A stretch of DNA of 64,000 bases from Bacteroidales bacterium UBA6192 (GTDB taxonomy: Bacteria; Bacteroidota; Bacteroidia; Bacteroidales; F082). Shown here piece after piece: positions 46,466 through 55,440 of the stretch. Location: the NCBI GenBank assembly GCA_002422725.1, contig DITE01000061.1, forward strand, positions 1 through 64,000, in the 5' to 3' direction. Numbering within the stretch: the first letter of the stretch is position 1; each line of letters opens with the position of its first letter. A model generated the notes under the pieces. That model was not told the DNA's origin. It made no database searches and worked only from the letters and a program-made list of their open reading frames with translations. The translations under genes were made by a program, and so were the position numbers.

Positions 46466-48076
46466 ATGAAACGAAACAAAATTGTATACATTTTCATTGG
46501 AATAGGTGCTATTGCCTTACTGTTCATGCTTTTAACCAGGGTTCTTCTTGAGCCATGGGCTGCAAATAAAATCCAGTCTGCATTTAATAAAAGCTCTGAT
46601 ACATATCACCTCGAAATTGATAAGCTTTATATCTCGGTCTTTAAATCAGGAATAGAACTCGAAAATATTGTTCTGATCTCAAATCCGCAACACGACAGTC
46701 TTACCGATCTGAAGGTTGAAATTGCCTCCATACAAGTAAAGGGCATTAAACTGTTTAAAGCCTTGCTCAAAAATGACTTCGTTGTCAGGGAGGTGAGTTT
46801 TATCAACAGTCGTGTTGCAGGAAAGTTCCCATTTCGGCAGAATACAGCGACAGCAAAAGTATCACCCTTAAACGTCAGTATGAATAGCCTGGCTTTTGAT
46901 CAATTGGTCGTAAACATTGAGGACAAGTTAACTTCTGAGTCATTTTCGCTACACGATGCTGTTTTGAAAGTGTATGATTTACAGCTTACTAAATCCGACA
47001 CCCTGTCTATGGACATATTCAGTCAATTTGATATTCTTGCAAAGCAACACATCACCGTTACGGCCGACAGCCTGTACACGATAACATCTGCCGGAATACA
47101 CTATACTGCTGCTTCAAATATGTTGGTAATCGACAGTTTTTTGGTTCACCCCAATTACAACAATCAGGCATTCGCAGCAAAACATGAATTTGAAATTGAT
47201 CGCTTCGAAGGCGGGCTCAGCAAGATAGCCTTTCAGGATTTTTCTGCTGCTGATTTCGTGAAATCAGGAAACCTGATAAGTTCATATATCGAAATCGGGA
47301 AACTGGATCTGAGCATATTTCGCGATAAACGCAAAGAGTTCAAGCATGTGAAAAAACCTGTATTTCAGGAAATCATGTACAACTATCCGGGTAAGATCAG
47401 CATTGACTCAATCGGCATATTGGGCGGAGAAATTACCTATACCGAACATGCCGAAAATGCCAACGAGCCTGGCATGATCAAATTTGAAAAGCTTAATGTG
47501 CAGGTTTTCAATATCACCAACGACACTATCTACAAAACAGAAATAGCCTATATCGGATTTAATGCTGAAGCTTTTTTAATGGGCAAAGCTAAATTGACTG
47601 CTCAGATGAAAGGGAGACTGTTCGACAATCAGAACACCTTTGCTGTGAATGGAACGCTTTCAGAAATAGAGGCAATGGAACTGAACCCCATGCTGGAGAA
47701 AAATGCATTCATCTACGTCAACTCAGGGAAAATTGAAGCGATGAACTTCAGTTTTACAGCCAACAACGCTAAATCTTCCGGCCGGATGAACATGAGCTAC
47801 AAGAGTTTGAACGTTACCGTAAAGAATAAACTAACGGATGATACCACAGCCCTAAAAGAACGGGTGATGTCAGTTCTTGCCAATATGGTGTTGATGAATT
47901 CAAATCCGATGCCGGGCGAAGAGTTGAGAATGGGAGTCATTGATTTTGAAAGAGATCCCGAAAAAAGCTTTTTCAACTATTGTGCCAAATCCATTATTTC
48001 GGGCATTAAAAGCAGTGTTACCAAAATTCCTGATACACAAAAAAAGAGCAGCAGGAAAAAAAAAGATAAATCATAA
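46466..48076 (+). CDS. AsmA-like membrane-anchored protein of unknown function
   Basis: A 536-aa protein with one N-terminal membrane helix (about 7-28, VYIFIGIGAIALLFMLLTRVL) and a long periplasmic beta-rich part. The pattern of short amphipathic strands (for instance LEIDKLYISVFKSGIELENIVLIS and KVEIASIQVKGIKLF) resembles the AsmA/DUF748 type of envelope proteins, which are thought to help lipid transport to the outer membrane. The C-terminal 25 residues are strongly basic (KKSSRKKKDKS). The assignment is fold-level only. Confidence 0.75.
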   Translation: MKRNKIVYIFIGIGAIALLFMLLTRVLLEPWAANKIQSAFNKSSDTYHLEIDKLYISVFKSGIELENIVLISNPQHDSLTDLKVEIASIQVKGIKLFKALLKNDFVVREVSFINSRVAGKFPFRQNTATAKVSPLNVSMNSLAFDQLVVNIEDKLTSESFSLHDAVLKVYDLQLTKSDTLSMDIFSQFDILAKQHITVTADSLYTITSAGIHYTAASNMLVIDSFLVHPNYNNQAFAAKHEFEIDRFEGGLSKIAFQDFSAADFVKSGNLISSYIEIGKLDLSIFRDKRKEFKHVKKPVFQEIMYNYPGKISIDSIGILGGEITYTEHAENANEPGMIKFEKLNVQVFNITNDTIYKTEIAYIGFNAEAFLMGKAKLTAQMKGRLFDNQNTFAVNGTLSEIEAMELNPMLEKNAFIYVNSGKIEAMNFSFTANNAKSSGRMNMSYKSLNVTVKNKLTDDTTALKERVMSVLANMVLMNSNPMPGEELRMGVIDFERDPEKSFFNYCAKSIISGIKSSVTKIPDTQKKSSRKKKDKS

Positions 48077-48252
48077 AATGGAATTTCAGCACTTCTCCTC
48101 ACTTTACTGCCTGTAATCAGATGTTCAGACATTGTTTTGTGATCATTATGAAAGCCTGATACCACAAAAACCATCCAATTCATAAAATAATCATTAACCA
48201 AAGCTTTGTCTTTACTCAATTATCCGTATATTGTGCTCAATAAAGAGAAATT

Positions 48253-49404
48253 ATGGGCCTGGATTCGAACTTAATCGACGAAATTGTAAATTTCAGACAA
48301 CAGCTGCACAATTCTCCGGAATTGTCGGGCAAGGAGACAAACACATCAAACTCAGTTGCCCATTTCCTGTCAAAGGCAAACCCTACTGAACTGATACGAG
48401 GTATTGGCGGGCATGGTATAGCGGTCACATATGATTCAGGCAAACCGGGTGCGACAATACTTTTCAGGGCTGATTTAGATGCTTTGCCCATTCAGGAATC
48501 CAACACTTTTGCTTATAGATCGAAGTATGATGGTATTGCACATTTATGCGGACATGATGGACATACTGCTATTCTTGCCGGTATGGCAAAAGTATTAGAC
48601 AAGCAAAGACCAATGAAAGGGCGGGTTGTTTTGCTTTTCCAGCCTGCTGAAGAAACAGGGCAAGGCGCAAAAAATGTTATTAACGACAAATTGTTTTCAA
48701 AGATAAAGCCTGAATATGCCTTTGCACTGCACAATTTGCCTGGCTTTGAAAAAGGAAGTGTTTGCATAAAGGAGGACAGTTTCGCATCCGCCTCAACAGG
48801 AGTAATCATTCACCTAAAAGGGCTCTCTTCGCATGCTGCACATCCTGAAGATGGCAAAAACCCGGACGTATTGCTGGCAAATTTAATTATCCGATTGAAT
48901 GAGATAAATGCAAGGGAAAATCAAGGTGAGGATTTTGACTTGTTGACTGTTATCCATGCCAGGCTTGGAGAACAGGCATTTGGCACCACTCCGGGCAATG
49001 CTGTGCTTATGGCAACAATTAGAGCATCACGAAACGAAGACATGCTTGCAATATGCAAGTATGTTGAAAAAACAGTGAATGAAAATTGCATTGCTTTCAA
49101 GATCAGTTATACCCTTTCATATACCGAAGAATTTCCTGCAACGATCAATAATGCAGAATGCGTGGGTATAATTAAGAATGCAGCTTCAGCAATTGGTATT
49201 CCGATAAAAACACTTGAAGCATCTTTCAGGTGGAGTGAGGATTTTGGCCATTTTACACAATCTTACAAAGCAGCACTTTTTGGGATAGGGTCAGGAATCA
49301 GTCATCCACAGTTACACAATGAAAACTATGATTTTCCAGATGAAATAATTGAACCTGCTATGCTGGTTTACAAAGGAATACTTCAAGAATTCGGGGTTCT
49401 GTGA
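48253..49404 (+). CDS. M20 family amidohydrolase (M20D type)
   Basis: A 383-aa cytoplasmic metal-dependent hydrolase that cleaves amide bonds of N-acyl amino acids or small peptides. Metal ligands and catalytic residues can be seen in HLCGHDGHTA, in QPAEETGQGA (catalytic Glu pair), in FALHNLPG and near the end in GISHPQLHNENYDFPDE. The dimerisation insert is present in the middle. Length is normal. An alanine racemase gene follows 158 bp later on the same strand; an amidohydrolase and a racemase together may hint at D-amino-acid or peptidoglycan-fragment use. Confidence 0.93.
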   Translation: MGLDSNLIDEIVNFRQQLHNSPELSGKETNTSNSVAHFLSKANPTELIRGIGGHGIAVTYDSGKPGATILFRADLDALPIQESNTFAYRSKYDGIAHLCGHDGHTAILAGMAKVLDKQRPMKGRVVLLFQPAEETGQGAKNVINDKLFSKIKPEYAFALHNLPGFEKGSVCIKEDSFASASTGVIIHLKGLSSHAAHPEDGKNPDVLLANLIIRLNEINARENQGEDFDLLTVIHARLGEQAFGTTPGNAVLMATIRASRNEDMLAICKYVEKTVNENCIAFKISYTLSYTEEFPATINNAECVGIIKNAASAIGIPIKTLEASFRWSEDFGHFTQSYKAALFGIGSGISHPQLHNENYDFPDEIIEPAMLVYKGILQEFGVL

Positions 49405-49551
49405 ATACTTTTTCACTTCAAATACCAATATTTCATTAAAGCTTTCCGGGATGCAGGTACATTTCTCACAAAAACGCCAACTCCATTCACTGAAGCTTAA
49501 ATAGATGCACTTTCATTATTTCAGTAACTGGATAATATGAAAAATAAAAAA

Positions 49552-49556
49552 AGGAG
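49552..49556 (+). promoter_or_regulatory. Clear Shine-Dalgarno site of the alanine racemase gene
   Basis: AGGAG six bases before the ATG at 49563. Sites this clear are uncommon in this window, and it fixes the start. Confidence 0.6.
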
Positions 49557-49562
49557 TTTAAC

Positions 49563-50714
49563 ATGCAGCATACTTCATATATAGAAATCAGTGAATCAGC
49601 ATATCAGCACAATATCAAATACTTCCGAAAATTACTGGGAAAAAATGTCAGAATTTCATCTGTTGTAAAAGGTAATGCCTATGGACATGGCATAGAGAAC
49701 ATCATCCCCCTGGCAGAGAATGCGAAGGTGAATCATTTTGCGGTTTTTTCAGCATCAGAGGCACTTGAAGTTTTTAAGGTAATTTCGCCCGGTTCAAACA
49801 TTATGATAATGGGTTATTTGGATGACAGTCAGTTAGAATGGGCCATTGAGAACGGGATAGAGTTTTATGTGTTTGATATGGACAGACTCGAAAAAGCCAT
49901 CGCCATTGCAAAAAGAATTGGCAAAGCAGCCCACATTCATATAGAAGCAGAAACCGGGTTTCACCGCACAGGATTTGAGTATACCAGCTTATTGGCCTTA
50001 GTGCATCTGATGAAGAAAAACAAGGAGCATATTCGTTTTACCGGACTTTGCACCCATTATGCAGGAGCCGAAAGCATCAGCAATCATCACAGGGTAATCA
50101 ATCAAATTGCTGAGTTCAAAAGATTCTATAGCTATTTTATGCGTCATGGACTAAAGCCGGAATACAGACATACGGCTGGTTCTGCTGCAACTTTAACGTA
50201 TCCGCAAACTGTAATGGATATGGTAAGAGTCGGTATTGCACAATATGGATTCTGGCCAAGTCAGGAAACATTCATTTACCAGTTTAAGACAAACAAAGCA
50301 AATGATTCTGATCTTAAAAGACTGATTTCATGGAAGTCGGAGATCATGGCAATCAAGTATGCCGATGCTGGTGATTTTGTTGGATATGGCACCTCTTATA
50401 TGGCAAATAAGAGGCTCAAAGTGGCCATTATTCCGGTTGGCTATGCGAATGGGTTCAGCCGATCGTTGAGTAATTCAGGGAGGGTACTGATCCGTGGCAA
50501 GCGTGTTTCAGTTATTGGCTCCGTTACAATGAACACCATGAGTGTTAATGTAACCGATATTCCAAATGTGCAAAAAGGTGACGAGGTGGTCATTGTTGGC
50601 AAACAAGGCAAGCTGAGCATTAGTGTGGCATCATTTAGCGAAATGAGCAACCTGCTCAATTATCAGATACTGGCCCGCTTGCCCGGAAATATTCCGAGGG
50701 TGTTGACAAAATAA
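49563..50714 (+). CDS. alr: Alanine racemase
   Basis: A 383-aa PLP enzyme that interconverts L- and D-alanine for peptidoglycan synthesis. Lys36 in VVKGNAYGHG binds PLP; the second catalytic base, a Tyr, is in GYGTSYMAN, followed by VAIIPVGYANGFSR. The C-terminal beta domain has SVIGSVTMNTMSVNVTDIP. The Gly in KGNAYGHG replaces the usual Ala and is harmless. It is a stand-alone racemase, not the MurF-Alr fusion found in many Bacteroidota, and so may be a second, catabolic or special-purpose copy; that is inference. Confidence 0.93.
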   Translation: MQHTSYIEISESAYQHNIKYFRKLLGKNVRISSVVKGNAYGHGIENIIPLAENAKVNHFAVFSASEALEVFKVISPGSNIMIMGYLDDSQLEWAIENGIEFYVFDMDRLEKAIAIAKRIGKAAHIHIEAETGFHRTGFEYTSLLALVHLMKKNKEHIRFTGLCTHYAGAESISNHHRVINQIAEFKRFYSYFMRHGLKPEYRHTAGSAATLTYPQTVMDMVRVGIAQYGFWPSQETFIYQFKTNKANDSDLKRLISWKSEIMAIKYADAGDFVGYGTSYMANKRLKVAIIPVGYANGFSRSLSNSGRVLIRGKRVSVIGSVTMNTMSVNVTDIPNVQKGDEVVIVGKQGKLSISVASFSEMSNLLNYQILARLPGNIPRVLTK

Positions 50715-51050
50715 TGTGAATTGTAATCAAGGCTCAGGCCAGGATGCAGATCACATGTTTTAGTGTTTTTGGCGAATCTCTGTCAACAGCATACACAGCG
50801 AGTGCATAAGCTCAAATTGCTTTATGGGCATGCGGGCTTGTGTTTGCGTTCAGGCCTTATTAGTTTTTGATCCAGGCATTTAAATGTGAATATTAAATCT
50901 TTAATCCAGATTCGTCCAATCACCTTCAGGCTTAAACTTCGAAACGAATTTCCTAAAGGTCGGTTAGATAATTCAGAAAAAAAATTAAAGCTTAAGCTTT
51001 TCTTACCAGTTCTATGCCTATCTCACGAACTCTAAACTATTTGTTGTCAG
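50715..51050. other. Intergenic region, 336 bp, between convergent genes
   Basis: No gene seen. A 14-bp perfect palindrome (AAAGCTTAAGCTTT, 50987-51000) is the only notable structure and may be part of a terminator. Confidence 0.4.
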
Positions 51051-52220
51051 TTATTTATTAGAAACATACTCCAATTCATATACTACCTCTTTTGTAATAT
51101 TGCCTTTTTCATCCACTGCTTTTAGTGATTGAAGCATACCGTCATTCATGTAACTGAACAAATACTGCGACCGAAAATACAATTGTTCATCTTCTTGATT
51201 AATCCTATATGTTTTCATGGCAATCAATTTTGAATCCTGATTAAAATAGAAAAAACATTTCCTCCAGTAAGATGAACCCTGCGACTTAATCTCTATCGAT
51301 TCAACTCTATTGTTATCATCATAAACTAAGTTTAAGTCAACTTGCTTACCCTTAGTAAAAATTGATTTTTTCTCTGGAAGATCCTTCGCATTGTACTGAT
51401 ATAAAATTGAATTCTGAGCATCCTTAACATATTTAATTACCCCTATTAGTAAAGAATTTTTATAAAAATATGAAGTTGAGTCTATAACTTTGTCTTGATT
51501 ATTAGCGGTTGTTTCTTTTAACAACCTGTTGTTTTCGTCGTAGTAAAAATTAATAAGTTTCTTTACTATTCTTGCCTCAGGGTTATTGCTTTTTTTATAG
51601 AATATCTTACTTTGTATCAACTCGTTCTTAAATCTTTCTTCAAAAAAATCATACTTCAATTTTGATGTATTAAATGATTTCTTTAGGATAATACTGTCCC
51701 CAATATAAGAATATCCAATAATATCTAAGTCTGATTGGTTTTTAATCAGCACTTTTTCAAGTCTGCCATTTTTATAATCAACTTGCTTGGAAACTTCTCC
51801 GTTTGGGCTTGAAATTGTTAATTGCTGAGCGTTTTCACTCACTGAATTATGAATATAAAAGAGTTGTTTTTTCTTGATAAAAGCATTTACGATAAAATTT
51901 GAATCTTCAATAAAACTGCTTGTAAAACTACAGTTCAAGCTATTAATAATTTCATTTTCAAATAGTTTATCTGGTTTGTCAAATGGATTAATTTCTGTGC
52001 TTCCATCGCTGAAGTACATATTTGTAAGAGGCTTATTAATCGTAGTCATGATAACCATATTTGGAGCGAAAACGAATATTGGAATGTCAATTTCAAGATC
52101 GTTGAAAACCTGAGCATATACTATCTCATTAAAATAATTCTGAAACACATTATTCGCATTCTGTCCATTACAAAATGTGTAAGAATGCAGAATAAATAAA
52201 ACTAATATTAGTCTGTACAT
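51051..52220 (-). CDS. Exported protein of unknown function with YD-like repeats
   Basis: A 389-aa exported protein. The signal peptide (MYRLILVLFILHSYTFCNGQ) sets the start at the ATG at 52220, 12 codons inside the longest frame. The rest is beta-rich; residues about 200-385 have repeated motifs such as YYDENNRLLKETT, YDDNNRVESIEI and YMNDGMLQSLKAVDEKGN that recall the YD repeats of RHS-type proteins, but there is no RHS core. The gene is markedly AT-rich compared with its neighbours and stands alone between two transcription units. It may be horizontally acquired. I recognise no function. Confidence 0.75.
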   Translation of the reverse strand: MYRLILVLFILHSYTFCNGQNANNVFQNYFNEIVYAQVFNDLEIDIPIFVFAPNMVIMTTINKPLTNMYFSDGSTEINPFDKPDKLFENEIINSLNCSFTSSFIEDSNFIVNAFIKKKQLFYIHNSVSENAQQLTISSPNGEVSKQVDYKNGRLEKVLIKNQSDLDIIGYSYIGDSIILKKSFNTSKLKYDFFEERFKNELIQSKIFYKKSNNPEARIVKKLINFYYDENNRLLKETTANNQDKVIDSTSYFYKNSLLIGVIKYVKDAQNSILYQYNAKDLPEKKSIFTKGKQVDLNLVYDDNNRVESIEIKSQGSSYWRKCFFYFNQDSKLIAMKTYRINQEDEQLYFRSQYLFSYMNDGMLQSLKAVDEKGNITKEVVYELEYVSNK

Positions 52221-52393
52221 TGTTCTATTGTTTAAATGTATTAAGAGTATTTGCATAACCTGTTTTACCTGTTTAGCCTTTGGCTCTCATTTCTAAATGT
52301 TTTTCTGCATAAAATTAGTAAAAAATCAACCCTATCACACATCCGGATTTATTATCTGTAGAAAATTTTACAAATAATTAATCTGATAAGATG

Positions 52394-52436
52394 TTGCAGA
52401 AAGAAAATATGTCGTATGTTTGCGTCATAAAACATA
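52394..52436 (+). promoter_or_regulatory. Promoter and overlapping operator of the arsR-arsC-arsM-acr3 operon
   Basis: TTG (52394-52396), 18 bp spacer, TATGTTTG (52415-52422, full -7 match). The inverted repeat TATGTT-N10-AACATA (52415-52436) overlaps the -7 box, as expected for a repressor site. The ATG at 52442 follows after 5 bp. The half-sites differ from those of the first operon (TTTCGTA). Confidence 0.55.
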
Positions 52437-52441
52437 AGTCC

Positions 52442-52774
52442 ATGAGAAAGACCGAACAATTTACTTTTCAGGAGCAGGAACTCGCCGTTTTTTCGCGCGT
52501 TTTGTCGCACCCTGCCCGGCTGGCTATCCTCAAATTCCTGGCCGAAACCGAGTGCTGTATCTCGGGCGACATCAGCAACGAAATTCCACTGAGCCGCACC
52601 ACCGTTTCCCAGCATCTGAGCGAACTCAAAAATGCCGGCCTGATCAAAGGCGAAATCGAAGGCGTGAAAATAAGTTACTGCCTCGATCATGCAAAAATCA
52701 GCAATGTTGCTGAACAGTTTAACGAATTTTTTTCAAGCATCTTAAACCATAAAAAACCCAGTTGTACCCTATGA
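52442..52774 (+). CDS. arsR: ArsR-family arsenite-responsive repressor (second operon)
   Basis: A 110-aa winged-helix repressor. LSHPARLAILKFLAE and PLSRTTVSQHLSELKNAGLI form the DNA-binding core. Cys38-Cys39 (TECCISGD) is at exactly the same place as in the ArsR of the first operon, and a further Cys lies in the C-terminal PSCTL. These are candidate As(III) ligands. I start at the ATG at 52442, just after the promoter/operator; an upstream ATG in frame would lie before the -7 box. The stop overlaps the arsC start as ATGA. Confidence 0.93.
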   Translation: MRKTEQFTFQEQELAVFSRVLSHPARLAILKFLAETECCISGDISNEIPLSRTTVSQHLSELKNAGLIKGEIEGVKISYCLDHAKISNVAEQFNEFFSSILNHKKPSCTL

Positions 52775-53190
52775 AAATTTTAATTTTATGCACCGGCAAT
52801 TCATGCCGCAGTCAGATGGCCGAGGGCTTTCTGAAATCATTCGATCCCTCTCTCGAGGTGTTTTCAGCAGGCACTAATCCATCCACTGCTGTTCATCCCA
52901 AAGCTATTCTGGCGATGAAAGAAGCCATGATCGACCTGAGCGGCAATTACCCAAAAAAAGTGGATGAATTCATCGACCAGGCTTTTAATTTCGTGGTCAC
53001 CGTTTGTGGCGGTGCTAACGAAAGCTGTCCCACATTTACCGGCAAAGTCGGCAAGCGCCTTCATATTGGCTTCGATGATCCAGCCGAGGCCACAGGGACC
53101 GAAGAGGAAATCATGTCTGTTTTCCGGCGCGTAAGAGACGAAATCAAAAACGATTTTTTTATATTTTATCAAGAACAAATTAAAGCATAA
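52771..53190 (+). CDS. arsC: Arsenate reductase ArsC (thioredoxin-coupled, LMW-phosphatase fold)
   Basis: A 139-aa cytoplasmic enzyme that reduces arsenate to arsenite. The P-loop CTGNSCR (Cys7-x5-Arg13) opens the protein. Two further cysteines in VTVCGGANESCPTF complete the three-cysteine relay known from the Staphylococcus and Bacillus enzymes, so reducing power should come from thioredoxin. The start is the ATG inside the ATGA overlap with arsR; four upstream codons in the longer frame are not needed. arsM follows 4 bp after the stop. Confidence 0.95.
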   Translation: MKILILCTGNSCRSQMAEGFLKSFDPSLEVFSAGTNPSTAVHPKAILAMKEAMIDLSGNYPKKVDEFIDQAFNFVVTVCGGANESCPTFTGKVGKRLHIGFDDPAEATGTEEEIMSVFRRVRDEIKNDFFIFYQEQIKA

Positions 53191-53194
53191 ACCT

Positions 53195-54028
53195 ATGAAA
53201 CCCGAAGATCTAAAACTAATCGTAAAAGAGAAATACAGCGAAATCGCTTTACAAAGCAAAGAACAAAACGAATCCTCGTGTTGTGGTGCTACCGGATGCT
53301 GCAGCACAGTGGATTACAGCATCTTCAGCGAGAGCTACGGGCATCTGAGTGGCTATCTGCCCGATGCCGACCTCGGTCTTGGCTGCGGTCTGCCCACCGA
53401 ATTTGCCATGATCAAACCCGGCGACACCGTGATCGATCTTGGCTCGGGTGCAGGAAACGACTGCTTCGTGGCCCGTTCGCTCGCCGGCGAAAACGGACAA
53501 ATTATCGGCATCGACATGACAGAAGCCATGATTGAAAAAGCAAAGGAAAATGCCGCAAAACTCGGATTCACCAATGTCAGCTTCAGGCTGGGCGATATCG
53601 AGTCGATGCCCCTTACCGCCAACAAAGCCGATGTGGTGATCAGCAATTGCGTACTCAACCTTGTCCCCGACAAACGAAAGGCTTTCAGCGAAATATACCG
53701 CGTTCTCAAGCCCGGCGGACATCTTTCGGTTTCGGATGTGGTGGTCAAAGGCCAGCTTCCAACCGAAATCAGGGAAGCTGCCGAACTCTATGCAGGTTGC
53801 GTTTCTGGCGCCATCGAAATGGATGAATACCTCGGCATCATGGTATCTGCCTGCCTGACGAATATTAAAGTGCAAAAAGAAAAACAGGTGAAAGTGCCTG
53901 ATGAGATTCTGTCAGACTATCTCGATGCTCAGGCTCTTGATGCCTTCAAGAAAAGCGGTACCGGCATTTACAGCATCACGGTGTATGCCGAAAAGCCCAC
54001 CCAAGACTGCCAGTGTCAACATTGCTAA
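53195..54028 (+). CDS. arsM: Arsenite methyltransferase ArsM
   Basis: A 277-aa SAM-dependent enzyme that methylates As(III). The SAM site is VIDLGSGAGNDCF with IGIDMTEAMIEKA. The As-binding cysteines of the family are Cys152 (SNCVLNL) and Cys202 (YAGCVSGA); a third lies in the N-terminal cluster Cys29-Cys30 and Cys35-Cys36 (SSCCGATGCC). The C-terminus ends CQCQHC, adding a thiol cluster not needed for catalysis. It lies between arsC and acr3 in a tight operon. Products may be exported by Acr3 or the ArsP-like permease, or leave as gas. Confidence 0.95.
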   Translation: MKPEDLKLIVKEKYSEIALQSKEQNESSCCGATGCCSTVDYSIFSESYGHLSGYLPDADLGLGCGLPTEFAMIKPGDTVIDLGSGAGNDCFVARSLAGENGQIIGIDMTEAMIEKAKENAAKLGFTNVSFRLGDIESMPLTANKADVVISNCVLNLVPDKRKAFSEIYRVLKPGGHLSVSDVVVKGQLPTEIREAAELYAGCVSGAIEMDEYLGIMVSACLTNIKVQKEKQVKVPDEILSDYLDAQALDAFKKSGTGIYSITVYAEKPTQDCQCQHC

Positions 54029-54047
54029 TCCTATAATCCCTTTGTAT

Positions 54048-55076
54048 ATGACAACCAAAAAGCAAATCGGATTTTTCGAAAAGTATCTGAGTGTGTGGGT
54101 AGCCCTCTGTATTGGTGCCGGCATACTGATTGGCCATCTGGCAGGCAACAACATGCAGTGGCTTAGTTCGTTAGAAGTGTACAATGTAAACATTCCCATC
54201 GCCATCCTCATATGGGCCATGATTTATCCCATGATGCTCCAGATCGACTTTTCCAGCATAAAAGACGTTGGGAAGACGCCAAAAGGCCTGATCCTGACAC
54301 TGGTCATCAACTGGTTGATCAAGCCTTTTACAATGGCCTTCTTTGCCTGGATTTTCTTTACCAAAATCTACGCTGCCTTCATCACCCCGGAATTGGCAGG
54401 TGAATACATTGCCGGGGCTATTTTGCTGGGCGCAGCTCCCTGTACGGCTATGGTTTTTGTGTGGTCATACCTAACCAATGGCGACCCAAACTACACGCTT
54501 GTTCAGGTTTCGGTCAACGATCTGATTATTTTGGTGGCTTTTGTGCCCATTGTTGGCCTGTTGCTCGGGATAACCGACATCAGCATACCTTATGAAACCT
54601 TAGCTGCAAGTATCGTGATCTTTGTTGTTATTCCGCTGATTGCCGGCTACACCACCAACCGTATACTCATCCGCTCGCATGGCGAAGCATGGTTCAAAAA
54701 AGTGTTTCTGCCCAAACTCAAGCCTGTGAGCATACTAGCGCTTCTTTTGACCTTGCTGCTTCTTTTTGCTTTTCAGGGCATCAACATACTGAACAATCCG
54801 CTGATCATACTATTCATTGCCATTCCACTGACCCTGCAAACCTACTTCATCTTTTTTATTACATGGTTTGCCGGCAGAAAACTCAAACTGCCCCATGCCA
54901 TCTGTTCGCCTTCGGCTATGATCGGTGCCAGCAACTTCTTCGAACTTGCTGTTGCTGTGGCCATTGCCTTGTTTGGACTGCAAAGTCCCGCGGCATTGGT
55001 CACTGTGGTTGGTGTCCTTGTGGAAGTTCCTGTGATGCTGTCGTTGGTTTGGCTGGCCAATAAGTGGCGGTATTGA
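54048..55076 (+). CDS. acr3: Arsenite efflux transporter Acr3
   Basis: A 342-aa inner-membrane carrier with ten predicted helices that exports arsenite. The family signature AAPCTAMVFVWSYL has the essential cysteine at residue 132, followed by NGDPNYTLVQVSVNDLI. The late ICSPSAMIGASNFFELAVAVAIALFG is also typical. I start at the ATG at 54048 (MTTKKQIGFFEKYLSVW); the longer frame runs back into arsM. Last gene of the operon and convergent with the rhodanese gene. Confidence 0.96.
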   Translation: MTTKKQIGFFEKYLSVWVALCIGAGILIGHLAGNNMQWLSSLEVYNVNIPIAILIWAMIYPMMLQIDFSSIKDVGKTPKGLILTLVINWLIKPFTMAFFAWIFFTKIYAAFITPELAGEYIAGAILLGAAPCTAMVFVWSYLTNGDPNYTLVQVSVNDLIILVAFVPIVGLLLGITDISIPYETLAASIVIFVVIPLIAGYTTNRILIRSHGEAWFKKVFLPKLKPVSILALLLTLLLLFAFQGINILNNPLIILFIAIPLTLQTYFIFFITWFAGRKLKLPHAICSPSAMIGASNFFELAVAVAIALFGLQSPAALVTVVGVLVEVPVMLSLVWLANKWRY

Positions 55077-55098
55077 GAAGGCCGGGGATTGGTTTTGT

Positions 55099-55440
55099 TT
55101 ATCCCCTGTAAGCCTCAAACCCTCCATCAAGATTAAGCACATCTTCCCTGCCGTGCTGCCTGAACCATGCCGTTACCTGAATGCTCCTGATGCCGTGGGC
55201 ACACATGATTATGAGGGTTTTGTCAGTAGGCAAGCCATCAACATATTGCATAAACGCAGATAAGGGGCAGTGCAGATAAGCTGTTCCAAGCTCGGGTCGT
55301 CCATTCATCACTTCATCTTGCTCACGTACATCAACCAGCAGGGCATTGCCAGCTGCGATCATTGATTTGGCTTCTGTCATAAGCACATGCATCACACCTT
55401 GGATGTGGTACTCCTGCATTTTTGGAAAATCATGGGGCAT
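55099..55440 (-). CDS. Rhodanese-like sulfurtransferase
   Basis: A 113-aa single-domain rhodanese that transfers sulfur from a persulfide on its active-site cysteine. That residue is Cys80 in IIMCAHGIRS, and the preceding strand is LLVDVREQDE. The tail ends LNLDGGFEAYRG, as in GlpE-like proteins. No signal peptide. It faces the acr3 gene, 22 bp away, and is the second rhodanese near an arsenic operon here. MQEYHIQG (55419) is an alternative start. Confidence 0.92.
   Translation of the reverse strand: MPHDFPKMQEYHIQGVMHVLMTEAKSMIAAGNALLVDVREQDEVMNGRPELGTAYLHCPLSAFMQYVDGLPTDKTLIIMCAHGIRSIQVTAWFRQHGREDVLNLDGGFEAYRG

Noticed and set aside
46222..46527. Minus-strand frame of 101 codons upstream of the AsmA-like gene
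   Set aside because: It overlaps the start of that gene, has no recognisable motif and shows no coding character.
53249..53875. Long minus-strand frame (208 codons) inside arsM
   Set aside because: Antisense shadow of a well-conserved gene, without family resemblance or ribosome site.
55084..55106. GGGGAT/ATCCCC stem between acr3 and the rhodanese gene as a terminator
   Set aside because: The stem is only 6 bp, has no T-run and overlaps the rhodanese stop codon; too weak to list.
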